A stretch of DNA of 64,000 nucleotides from Polynucleobacter sp. MWH-P3-07-1. Lineage in GTDB: Bacteria > Pseudomonadota > Gammaproteobacteria > Burkholderiales > Burkholderiaceae. The stretch spans positions 1,116,001 through 1,180,000 of the forward strand of contig NZ_CP061296.1 of assembly GCF_018687555.1 (NCBI RefSeq), written 5' to 3'. Numbering within the stretch: position 1 is the first letter of the stretch; the number at the start of each line of letters is the position of its first letter. This document shows, in pieces, positions 16,901 to 24,209 of the stretch. The notes under the pieces are model-generated. The model saw nothing but the letters and a program-made list of their open reading frames with translations. It was not told where the DNA came from and made no database searches. The position numbers and the translations under genes are program-made.

Positions 16901-18437
16901 TTGACTTAGATCCGCTATAGATTTGAATATTATTCTTGCCAGTATTCTTAGCGAGATACATTGCGGCATCGGCATTCTTCATCAGTTCAGCATCATCCAA
17001 GGCATGATCAGGGAAAAGTGCTATCCCGATGCTGACCGAAGTATGCAACACTAAATCATCCAATGTAATCGGCATCGATATTGCAGAGCGAATTTTTTCA
17101 GCAACAATATAGGCGTCTTTTTCGGACTCAACCTTTGGCAAGAGGACAACAAACTCATCTCCCCCTACTCGACCGATGATATCCGCATCACGTATAGAGC
17201 CCATCATGCGCTTTGCGACTGTAATCAATAGGCTATCGCCAACGCTATGGCTGTAGACATCATTCGTTGCTTTAAGGTTATCTAAATCAATAAATAAGAG
17301 TGCAAGTTTTTCATTATTTTTTCTGGCCTGATCCAAAGCTTGCTCAAGGCGATCAGAGAAAAACAATCGGTTAGGTAACTTAGTTAGAACATCATGATGC
17401 GCGAAATACTGTGCTTTTGCATTACGTTTATAGCCCCGAATTAGCAAGTAAGCACCCAAGCAAATAATGGCGATACTGAAAAGTGTTGTGTAGGCCAAAC
17501 TAATGAGCGCGCTATACCAACGCGCTAAATAAATCTTCTTGCTGACAATAGCTCCAACAATGAGTGGGTAGCCCTCAACCTTACGGTAAGAGAGCATCCG
17601 CTCACCCGGATTGCTACCCCGCGTAAATCCCGGCAAATCAGTAATGATGACTCCATCATCGATATTGTCTTGGGACAATGAGGACTGAATCAGACCTCCC
17701 GTATTAAGCCCCCCAATCAGGTTATCCACTAATGGCCATCTAGTCAGAAGGCGATGGTCATCTCGATATAGCACAACTGATGAACCCTCCCCAAGACTCA
17801 TGCCAATCTTTTCATAGAGAGAAGAAAAAATTTCTACAGAAACACCAACCAATATCAAACCCAAAAACTCATCTCTTGCACCATTCACTCGTTTAGCAAG
17901 ATAAAAAACCCATTTGCCAGTTCCCTTATTTCTGACGGGTAGACTGAAAAATGTGGCTTGGTCATCGTGCTTGCTTAACCATTGAAAGTAATCTCGATCG
18001 GCGAGATTGATGTCTGGGGGCGGGAATGATCTTGAGAAATTGAGAATCTTGCCGTTTTTATCGACAAAAGTTGCCACATCAAGTACTGGGTTTGATTTCA
18101 CCTTACTCAATAGCAAGGTGTATTGCTGCTTTTGAGAAGCAAAGTGTATAAATTCTTTCTCGGTAGAGATCTCCGAAAACCTTTCAATTTCATCCAAACT
18201 TTGCAATGCAGTATTCGCCGAATAAATCGTTTGCGTTGTGTGGGCAGACAAAATTTCAGTCAAGTTGGCCATTTGCTCAATGCGGCCCTTGATGATGTTA
18301 TCGCGCAAAATCAGAGCAGAAATTAACGCATTGAGGATAAATATGGAGATGAGAACAGCACCCACTAGGGTGATGAGCTTAATGTTTCTGCGTACCTTTT
18401 CTTGTGTAGCGTAATCCATTGCCAATTGCTCTGCCAT
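16884..18437 (-). CDS. Cache-type sensor diguanylate cyclase (GGDEF)
   Basis: A 517-aa inner-membrane protein. A first membrane helix (about residues 20-46) is followed by a periplasmic double-Cache-like sensor region (about 50-300), a second helix (about 310-340) and a GGDEF domain. The active site GGDEF is at 425-429 and the I-site RDAD at 416-419, so it should be active and feedback-inhibited. DIDN is replaced by DLDN in LLFIDLDNLKATND, which is common. It follows the HD-GYP gene by 6 nt. Its end overlaps the DUF4434 gene tail to tail, which links it physically to the polysaccharide cluster. The ligand of the sensor is unknown. Confidence 0.92.
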   Translation of the reverse strand: MAEQLAMDYATQEKVRRNIKLITLVGAVLISIFILNALISALILRDNIIKGRIEQMANLTEILSAHTTQTIYSANTALQSLDEIERFSEISTEKEFIHFASQKQQYTLLLSKVKSNPVLDVATFVDKNGKILNFSRSFPPPDINLADRDYFQWLSKHDDQATFFSLPVRNKGTGKWVFYLAKRVNGARDEFLGLILVGVSVEIFSSLYEKIGMSLGEGSSVVLYRDDHRLLTRWPLVDNLIGGLNTGGLIQSSLSQDNIDDGVIITDLPGFTRGSNPGERMLSYRKVEGYPLIVGAIVSKKIYLARWYSALISLAYTTLFSIAIICLGAYLLIRGYKRNAKAQYFAHHDVLTKLPNRLFFSDRLEQALDQARKNNEKLALLFIDLDNLKATNDVYSHSVGDSLLITVAKRMMGSIRDADIIGRVGGDEFVVLLPKVESEKDAYIVAEKIRSAISMPITLDDLVLHTSVSIGIALFPDHALDDAELMKNADAAMYLAKNTGKNNIQIYSGSKSINSSL

Positions 18438-18443
18438 TACTAC

Positions 18444-19754
18444 TTACCCCTCAGCATACTGCTGGGCAATGCGATGAAAAAATGGCTTTTCCAAAATAAA
18501 GGCTTCCACCACAGCTGGGTCGAAAATCTTCCCTTTATGGCGCGCGATTTCTTCGCACGCCGCTTCATGCGTCCATTTTTCCTTATAAACACGCTCACTG
18601 ACTAATGCATCGTACATATCTGCGAGACACATAATGCGAGCTGCCAAGGGAATGCTTTCACCAGCGAGGCCGCGAGGATAACCGCTGCCGTCCCACTTTT
18701 CGTGATGACCCCCAGCAATATCAATTGCCATCTCTAAAACCTTCAAGCTTTTGTCGCTATCTGCATTGGCGGCTTTTAATACTCTCTCACCCAGAGCGGC
18801 ATGGGTCTTCATCACTTCCCACTCTTCGGGATTGAGCGAGCCATTTTTTTTCAAAATGTTATCGGGGATACCGACCTTGCCAATATCATGCAGGGGAGCT
18901 GCGTTAACCATATGCTCGATATCAGACGGGGTAAGTTGGTCTTCGTATATCCCCATACTTTTTAGTCGCTCCGCCAATCTTTGCACGTAAGCTTGTGTCC
19001 TGAGGATATGGTCTCCCGTCTCGTTATCACGCACCATGGACAGCGCATTCAAGCTATGAAGTAATCCACTTTCAATCGCTCTAGAACTACTTCGATGCAA
19101 CTTCCACAGTGCGTCCAAATAGTAGTGGGTAATGACCATGCAAGAAAGAATGACGCACAGGGAAGATAGAACCCGAATTGAAAATCCGATGGCACCCTCA
19201 TGAAATAGATACTCAATCTGCTCGCCTGGCCAGTCGTATAAAACAACTAGTCTTACTACACGTAAAACAATTTGCAGAACGATGATGCCAATCAAAATCT
19301 GGATTTGCTTAGCTGAATTATGTTGAACAACTGAACGTAGCTCCCATAACTGCCAGATGGAAAAGCCCGTTATGAAGGCACTGACAATATAAACCCGACT
19401 TACTGCATCACCGAACCCAAACAGGAAAAGAAAGGCGATCGATAGGATGGAGAACCCAACCCACACATAAGGGCTAATTTGTTGAGAAATATTATTTCGC
19501 CAAGATCGGAACAGTAGCGCAAGGCAAAGCATTCCGCCAATCAACAAAAAATTAGACAAGACCAGGAAAAACAGGCTCCCCCAGGAAGCGATAAAGAAGG
19601 AAAGGGAAGACAGCGCTAGGAAGGAAAGACTGGCAGGCCAATACCAAATTTTTTCAGTTTCTTTATATTCATCACGCTGAGAAACAAAGCCCAGCATCAA
19701 ACCCATCAAAATAATGAAGGTAGAGAAATAAAAGGTCTGGTTAACGAGATCCAT
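18444..19754 (-). CDS. Membrane-anchored HD-GYP c-di-GMP phosphodiesterase
   Basis: A 436-aa protein. About seven predicted membrane helices fill residues 8-220, followed by an intact HD-GYP domain. The HD dyad is at 289-290 (LHDIGKVGIPDNIL) and HHEKWDGSGYP at 350-360. It probably degrades c-di-GMP in response to a membrane or lipid-phase signal. It precedes the GGDEF gene by 6 nt, repeating the order HD-GYP then GGDEF seen at 9449-7398. The tRNA-His gene lies 74 nt upstream on the same strand, so some transcripts may run from the tRNA promoter into this gene. Confidence 0.92.
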   Translation of the reverse strand: MDLVNQTFYFSTFIILMGLMLGFVSQRDEYKETEKIWYWPASLSFLALSSLSFFIASWGSLFFLVLSNFLLIGGMLCLALLFRSWRNNISQQISPYVWVGFSILSIAFLFLFGFGDAVSRVYIVSAFITGFSIWQLWELRSVVQHNSAKQIQILIGIIVLQIVLRVVRLVVLYDWPGEQIEYLFHEGAIGFSIRVLSSLCVILSCMVITHYYLDALWKLHRSSSRAIESGLLHSLNALSMVRDNETGDHILRTQAYVQRLAERLKSMGIYEDQLTPSDIEHMVNAAPLHDIGKVGIPDNILKKNGSLNPEEWEVMKTHAALGERVLKAANADSDKSLKVLEMAIDIAGGHHEKWDGSGYPRGLAGESIPLAARIMCLADMYDALVSERVYKEKWTHEAACEEIARHKGKIFDPAVVEAFILEKPFFHRIAQQYAEG

Positions 19755-19761
19755 AAACCTA

Positions 19762-19782
19762 TTCTAGTGGCACTGGCTAGAA
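19762..19782. repeat. Short inverted repeat between tRNA-His and the HD-GYP gene
   Basis: TTCTAG and CTAGAA form a perfect 6-bp inverted repeat around a 9-nt loop, 7 nt before the HD-GYP start codon. It could be a weak hairpin or operator. No T-run typical of a terminator follows. Confidence 0.35.
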
Positions 19783-19828
19783 AAGCGCTCCAACAAGAGA
19801 TGGGCAATAAATAGGGGGATAGAGTTAA

Positions 19829-19905
19829 TGGGGCGAACGACGGGGCTCGAACCCGCGACAACCAGAATCACAATCTGGGACTCTACCAACTGAGCTACGT
19901 CCGCC
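19829..19905 (-). tRNA. tRNA-His (anticodon GTG)
   Basis: The reverse strand folds into a full cloverleaf. A 7-bp acceptor stem (with one G-T wobble) is extended by the G(-1):C73 pair characteristic of tRNA-His. The D arm is AGCTCAGTTGGTAGAG, the anticodon stem CCAGA/TCTGG encloses TTGTGAT with anticodon GTG, and the T arm is GCGGGTTCGAGCCCCGT. The 3' CCA is encoded. A good promoter lies 15 nt upstream. Confidence 0.97.
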
Positions 19906-19919
19906 GTTGTAGAAATGAG

Positions 19920-19948
19920 ATTATAGCTTCTTGCTCAAAACCTGCCAA
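19920..19948 (-). promoter_or_regulatory. Sigma-70 promoter of tRNA-His
   Basis: On the reverse strand TTGGCA (19948-19943) and TATAAT (19925-19920) are separated by exactly 17 nt. The tRNA begins 15 nt after the -10 box. The strong match and placement make this the best promoter in the window. Confidence 0.75.
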
Positions 19949-19958
19949 ATACCCTGAT

Positions 19959-21041
19959 TTAGGCAGTTTCGAGCTCAAATGCAGCCCAATCCCCAAGGGT
20001 TAGACTGGCATCGAGGAAAAAATCAGCAATCGCTGCTTTACTCTGGACTTTGGCTAGAGCATGGTGGTCTGAGAGTCTTTGACGCCAATAGCGTGAACCT
20101 GCCCTACCATGGGCAAGGCCCAAAATATGTCTTGTAAAAGCACCGATATAGAAAGGCTTGCCTTTAGCTTGGCATTCTTCAAACCAACTTTGCACTTGCT
20201 TGACTAAGGCAATCTGAATCCGGTGCCATTCGGTTTCACTAAAAAGATAACCAGCAGCCTCGCCATGCGTATTAATCAAATCATCCCACCCCAATAACAT
20301 TGCCGGAAAATGATAGGCTGCCCTCCCCACCATGAAACCATCAAAGTCTTGCCAATGGCCTGCAATCTGATCATTCGTTTCTAGGCCGCCGTTGAGCAGG
20401 ACATTTAGCTTCGGGAATTGTTTCTGAGCATCAATGCGCAACTGTTTTGCCACTTCATAATGCAAAGGCGGCTTACTGCGATTTTCTTTGGGTGATAAAC
20501 CTTTGAGCACTGCATTACGCGCATGAATCGTGACTTGACTGGCCCCTGCATCGGCGACAGCCAAAATGAAATTGAGGGCAAATTGGTAATCTGCTTGAGA
20601 GCTGGACGCATCCATGTGATCCAAGCCCAAGCGATGCTTTACAGAGATCGGAATATTGACCGCACCTTTCATCGCCTTGACACAATTAGCCACCAACTCG
20701 GGCTCTGCCATCAAGCATGCACCAAATGCGCCACGTTGAACACGCTCTGAAGGGCATCCACAATTCAGATCAATCTCATCGTAGCCCCACTGCTGAGCAA
20801 GTTCTGCTGACTTAGCCAAATCACTGGGCTCTGATCCTCCCAATTGCAATACCACTGGGTGTTGATCTTCTGAATAATCTAAATGACGAGGCACATCACC
20901 GTGAAGCAGAGCACCTGTGGTAACCATCTCGGTATACAGCACTGCTTCTTTTGTCAGCACGCGATGAAACGATCGGCAATGGCGATCTGTCCACTCCATC
21001 ATGGGTGCGACCGCGAGACGTTTTTTATGAATGGCTGTCAT
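19959..21041 (-). CDS. dusA: tRNA-dihydrouridine synthase A
   Basis: A 360-aa FMN enzyme that reduces uridines in the tRNA D loop using NADPH. The N-terminus has RLAVAPMMEWTDRHCRSF. The catalytic cysteine lies in NCGCPSERVQRGAFGACLM near residue 100, the HARNA motif follows, and FMN phosphate binding is at GFMVGRAAYHFP. Length and motif spelling fit DusA rather than DusB or DusC. The start codon overlaps the stop of the small exported-protein gene as TGATG. It is followed by the tRNA-His promoter on the same strand. Confidence 0.93.
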   Translation of the reverse strand: MTAIHKKRLAVAPMMEWTDRHCRSFHRVLTKEAVLYTEMVTTGALLHGDVPRHLDYSEDQHPVVLQLGGSEPSDLAKSAELAQQWGYDEIDLNCGCPSERVQRGAFGACLMAEPELVANCVKAMKGAVNIPISVKHRLGLDHMDASSSQADYQFALNFILAVADAGASQVTIHARNAVLKGLSPKENRSKPPLHYEVAKQLRIDAQKQFPKLNVLLNGGLETNDQIAGHWQDFDGFMVGRAAYHFPAMLLGWDDLINTHGEAAGYLFSETEWHRIQIALVKQVQSWFEECQAKGKPFYIGAFTRHILGLAHGRAGSRYWRQRLSDHHALAKVQSKAAIADFFLDASLTLGDWAAFELETA

Positions 21042-21340
21042 CAGTCGAAAGTGAAGCGATGCTTTAATGTTCCCGTTGCTCCCCCGGGTTTGGTATTAGT
21101 GCCGCTGCCACCGTTGAGGTTCAGAATATTAGTTTTGGGCGCCTTCTTTTGCTTGTCGATATCATCCAGATTCACATCCGTTGTATTGGGCTGATTCTGC
21201 GCTGGCGGGGCGTAAGGGCTCTTTTGTACTGGGAAGGCTTGATTAGAATTCACTGTACTGGTTTGATCGGCATGCGTATTCATGCTGTAGCCAACTACTA
21301 CAGCAAAGAGGGCTGCAAGGAAGATCTGAATCAGACGCAT
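21041..21340 (-). CDS. Small exported proline/asparagine-rich protein, unknown function
   Basis: A 99-aa product if translation starts at the ATG at 21340. That start gives a clean signal peptide (MRLIQIFLAALFAVVVGYSM, cleavage near THA-DQ). A longer reading to 21448 adds residues without signal character and would overlap the divergent transporter gene. The mature part is low-complexity, rich in Pro, Asn, Gln and Thr, with a glycine patch NGGSGTNTKPGG and a basic-aromatic end LKHRFTFD. I recognise no family. It overlaps the dusA start, so it is probably translated together with dusA, but nothing links the functions. Confidence 0.55.
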   Translation of the reverse strand: MRLIQIFLAALFAVVVGYSMNTHADQTSTVNSNQAFPVQKSPYAPPAQNQPNTTDVNLDDIDKQKKAPKTNILNLNGGSGTNTKPGGATGTLKHRFTFD

Positions 21341-21419
21341 AGAGGCCCCATTATAAGGCGCTATACAATGCAATTTAGGCGCCCTCGCTAAGCTAAGGAT
21401 GCAATTTTTGTGATGCAAG

Positions 21420-22193
21420 ATGTTTGATCTTCCCCTAATGAATCTCATCGTTCTAGTATGCGCGGCTCTGTTGGCGGGGCTGATTGACGCAATTATGGGT
21501 GGTGGTGGAATGATTCAAGTGCCTGCGCTATTTGCCGTCTTTCCAGGCCTGGCCCCTGCCACCCTTCTCTCGAGTAATAAGATTGCCTCGGTGATCGGTA
21601 CGACTGGCTCAGCCCTTCAGTACACCCGTGTGAATAAGACTCCATGGCGTTTAGTCATCATCTCTTGCTCGGCAGCTTTTTTAGCTTCGGTTGCTGGAGC
21701 TTATTTAGTTACCCAGATACCCAATCAGTGGCTAAGAGTGGCGCTACCGTTTATCTTGGCCGCCCTCCTCATTTTCAACCTCAAATCGAGTGCGGGTCTG
21801 GTTCATGCGCCACGTCATCAGCACCACAAACAAAGTGCGATTGCCTCATTAGGCGCAAGCGTGATTGGTTTCTATGATGGCTTCTTAGGGCCTGGGGCTG
21901 GTTCCTTCTATAAATTGCTCTACACCCGTGTTTTAGGCTTTGACTTTATCAATACCGCCGCACCATCGAAGTTTCTCAATGTCGCCTCTAATCTAGGCGC
22001 TCTTTGTGTCTTCTTCTATTTGGGATTCTTTGATTGGCGACTCGGCCTCTTTATGGCCGTAGCGAATTTTATCGGTGGCCAGATTGGCAGCCGCATTGCG
22101 CTGAAATATGGCAATGGCTTTATTCGTAAGGCCTTCTTTATCTCAGTTTCTGTTTTGACAATCAAAACCTTTTATGACGCTTTCTTAAATTAA
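21420..22193 (+). CDS. TauE/SafE family sulfite/sulfonate exporter-like membrane protein
   Basis: A 257-aa protein with about eight membrane helices. The family signatures are GLIDAIMGGGGMIQVPAL near residues 20-37 and FYDGFLGPGAGSF near 150-162, the two pseudo-repeated halves of TauE/SafE (YfcA-like) proteins. Members export sulfite, sulfoacetate or other organic anions, but most YfcA-type members have no proven substrate. A role in disposing of sulfite from Sox activity is conceivable but unproven. The MFS gene follows after 6 nt, so the two probably form an operon. Confidence 0.85.
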   Translation: MFDLPLMNLIVLVCAALLAGLIDAIMGGGGMIQVPALFAVFPGLAPATLLSSNKIASVIGTTGSALQYTRVNKTPWRLVIISCSAAFLASVAGAYLVTQIPNQWLRVALPFILAALLIFNLKSSAGLVHAPRHQHHKQSAIASLGASVIGFYDGFLGPGAGSFYKLLYTRVLGFDFINTAAPSKFLNVASNLGALCVFFYLGFFDWRLGLFMAVANFIGGQIGSRIALKYGNGFIRKAFFISVSVLTIKTFYDAFLN

Positions 22194-22199
22194 ACTCTG

Positions 22200-23393
22200 A
22201 TGATGAACTCAGCTCACACCCCACACTCTTCTGCCTCACATCAATCCCATATGCCGGGCTGGATGGTTTTTCTCTTTGCCTGCGCCTGCGGCCTGATGGT
22301 CGCTAATTTGTATTACTCTCAACCGCTGATTGGCTTGATTGCCCCTGAGATTGGTTTAAGTGATTCCGCTGCGAGCTTAATCGTCACCTTAACCCAAATC
22401 GGCTATTGCGCTGGTCTGATTTTGCTAGTGCCGCTCGGTGATCTGGTTGAGAATCGCAAGCTGGTGATCTTCACTATTTGCGGTGCGATTCTGGCACTCT
22501 TCATTGCCATGCTGGCCCAGAATGCGACTTGGTTCTTAATGGGCTCTTTATTAGTCGGCATTGGCACCGTCGCTGTACAGATGCTCATTCCGATTGCAGC
22601 CCATATCTCACCAGAAGAAAAGCGGGGTCGTACTGTCGGCAATATTATGAGTGGCTTATTGCTCGGCATTATGCTGTCCCGCCCAATCTCCAGTTTAATT
22701 GCGCACTCTTTTGGTTGGCGTCCTGTATTTGGTATTTCTGCATGCCTACTAGTTTTGCTAGCCGTGATCTTGTGGCTACTCTTGCCTATTCGCAAACCCA
22801 ATTCTCATCATCACTATTTTTCATTAATTGCGTCCCTCTGGCCTTTATTGCGCGATACCCCCATCTTGCGACGTCGCGCTATTTATCAAGCCTGTCTATT
22901 TGCTTCCTTCACTTTGTTCTGGACAATCTCTCCAGTCCTGCTGGCAAGCCCCATGTATTCCTTAACCCAACTCGGAATTGCTTTGTTTGCCTTAGCTGGT
23001 GCAGCAGGCGCTTTAGCGGCTCCAATTGGCGGTTGGCTAGCAGACCATGGTCACACCAAAATCGCCACTGCTGGCTCTCTTCTGACTGTGGCAGCTGCAT
23101 TTTTACTTTCCCAACTGGGTGGTATGGGCTCATTACCGGCTTTGGTCATAGCCGGCATCTTGCTCGACTTGGGTGTGCAATGTAACGTTGTCTTAGGTCA
23201 ACGTGCAATCTACTCATTAGGTGCAGATATACGCAGTCGTTTGAATGCGCTTTATATGGCGATCTTCTTTGCAGGTGGTGCGATTGGCTCGGGCATTGCC
23301 AGTCTGGCCTATGTCACTGGCGGTTGGAGTCTTGTTGCTTGGATTGGCTTTGCCTTTCCCATTGGGGCATTTATTTACTATTTGACTGAATAG
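22200..23393 (+). CDS. MFS transporter (DHA1-like, 12 helices)
   Basis: A 397-aa major facilitator with 12 predicted membrane helices. The loop 2-3 signature is PLGDLVENRKL, followed by EEKRGRTVGNIMSGLLLGIMLSRP in helix 5, a motif C-like segment typical of drug:proton antiporters and sugar exporters. The substrate cannot be deduced. It lies 6 nt after the TauE/SafE gene. Its end is 15 nt from the convergent VapC-like toxin gene. Confidence 0.85.
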   Translation: MMNSAHTPHSSASHQSHMPGWMVFLFACACGLMVANLYYSQPLIGLIAPEIGLSDSAASLIVTLTQIGYCAGLILLVPLGDLVENRKLVIFTICGAILALFIAMLAQNATWFLMGSLLVGIGTVAVQMLIPIAAHISPEEKRGRTVGNIMSGLLLGIMLSRPISSLIAHSFGWRPVFGISACLLVLLAVILWLLLPIRKPNSHHHYFSLIASLWPLLRDTPILRRRAIYQACLFASFTLFWTISPVLLASPMYSLTQLGIALFALAGAAGALAAPIGGWLADHGHTKIATAGSLLTVAAAFLLSQLGGMGSLPALVIAGILLDLGVQCNVVLGQRAIYSLGADIRSRLNALYMAIFFAGGAIGSGIASLAYVTGGWSLVAWIGFAFPIGAFIYYLTE

Positions 23394-23408
23394 AAAGTAG
23401 CAAAAAGA

Positions 23409-23825
23409 TTAGGCCCACGGATCGAAAATTTTTACCCCTGACTGACTAAAATCTGAGACATTTCTAGTAACAATCGTCATGCGATGTTCAATTGCAGTTG
23501 CAGCAATCATGGCGTCGCGCTCTGACTTTGGGTTCGGCACATGAAGGCTAGCACAACGCTGAGCAACAGCCGCATCAATAGGGAGAACTCTTTCAGAAAA
23601 TGTTCCTAAAACATTTTTGTTAAGCCATTTTCTTAAGACCGAACCCTGCTTCTTATCGCGTCTTTCAATTTGCAAGATCCCCATCTCTAATTCAAATATC
23701 GAGATAACAGAAATAAACATTGAATTTGCAGAGGCCCCTTCAGCCCACTGCTCAACTCCCTTGTTAATTCTGCCGCTACCTGCTTTTCTAAATTCTGATA
23801 CAACGTTTGTATCCAATAAATACAT
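23409..23825 (-). CDS. vapC: PIN-domain toxin (VapC/FitB family)
   Basis: A 138-aa PIN-domain ribonuclease. The conserved acidic residues are visible: Asp5 in LLDTNVVSEF, Glu in FELEMGI, Asp in SERDAMIAATA, and Asp in VTRNVSDF near the end. The reading VSEFRK and length are close to FitB-type VapC. Such toxins cleave tRNA or rRNA when the antitoxin is degraded. Its ATG overlaps the stop of the antitoxin gene by one base (TAATG), the normal coupling that keeps antitoxin in excess. All active-site acids are present, so it is probably functional. Confidence 0.88.
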   Translation of the reverse strand: MYLLDTNVVSEFRKAGSGRINKGVEQWAEGASANSMFISVISIFELEMGILQIERRDKKQGSVLRKWLNKNVLGTFSERVLPIDAAVAQRCASLHVPNPKSERDAMIAATAIEHRMTIVTRNVSDFSQSGVKIFDPWA

Positions 23826-24079
23826 TACAAAGCATCTCCGATGGGCTTAGAAAAGCTTTGTATTTTCTCAGGCTCGAACTCAATATCGCCTGCACTCTTC
23901 ATACCCACAAGATCTAGAATACTTTTACTTTTTCCTGTAACCCTTTCATACTCAGAAAATGTCATCAAGACATGTGCGGGTCTTCCGCGATCGGTGATTA
24001 AAACAGGTCCAGTTTTAGCTGCTTTTTTAGCCCTGCTGGTATCTTGATTAAATTCACGACTTGATAAAGTAGTAATCAT
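23825..24079 (-). CDS. Phd/YefM-type antitoxin
   Basis: An 84-aa antitoxin. The N-terminal Phd/YefM DNA-binding fold is recognisable (SSREFNQDTSRAKKAAKTGPVLITDRGRPAHVLMTFSEYERV). The C-terminal tail (FEPEKIQSFSKPIGDAL) would wrap the PIN toxin. It probably represses its own operon together with the toxin. An imperfect palindrome 28 nt upstream is a plausible operator. The pair sits between a transporter gene and typA, with no mobile-element traces around it. Confidence 0.88.
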   Translation of the reverse strand: MITTLSSREFNQDTSRAKKAAKTGPVLITDRGRPAHVLMTFSEYERVTGKSKSILDLVGMKSAGDIEFEPEKIQSFSKPIGDAL

Positions 24080-24106
24080 TAGCGCAACCCTATGCTTTCT
24101 CTTTAA

Positions 24107-24124
24107 TGTAGCAATGTTACTACA
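24107..24124. promoter_or_regulatory. Candidate operator of the toxin-antitoxin operon
   Basis: An 18-bp imperfect palindrome with TGTAG and CTACA arms (14 of 18 positions symmetric) lies 28-45 nt upstream of the antitoxin start. This is where a Phd-type repressor would be expected to bind. The call rests on symmetry and position. Confidence 0.4.
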
Positions 24125-24170
24125 AAATTAAGATGGCGCAAAACCCCCATTATTTAAGGGAAAAGGTTGA

Positions 24171-24197
24171 AAAAAAGCCACCCGAGGGTGGCTTTTT
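24171..24197 (-). terminator. Rho-independent terminator after typA
   Basis: The inverted repeat AGCCACC/GGTGGCT forms a 7-bp stem with a short CGAG loop, flanked by A and T runs on each side. It ends 12 nt after the typA stop on the reverse strand, and its symmetry may let it stop transcription in both directions. Confidence 0.8.
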
Positions 24198-24209
24198 GAT
24201 TGGCGATAA

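Noticed and set aside
22478-23185. A long (235-codon) second-frame open reading frame inside the MFS gene
   Set aside because: It lies entirely within a clear 12-helix transporter gene, is cysteine- and serine-rich without any domain, and is an expected by-product of codon use.
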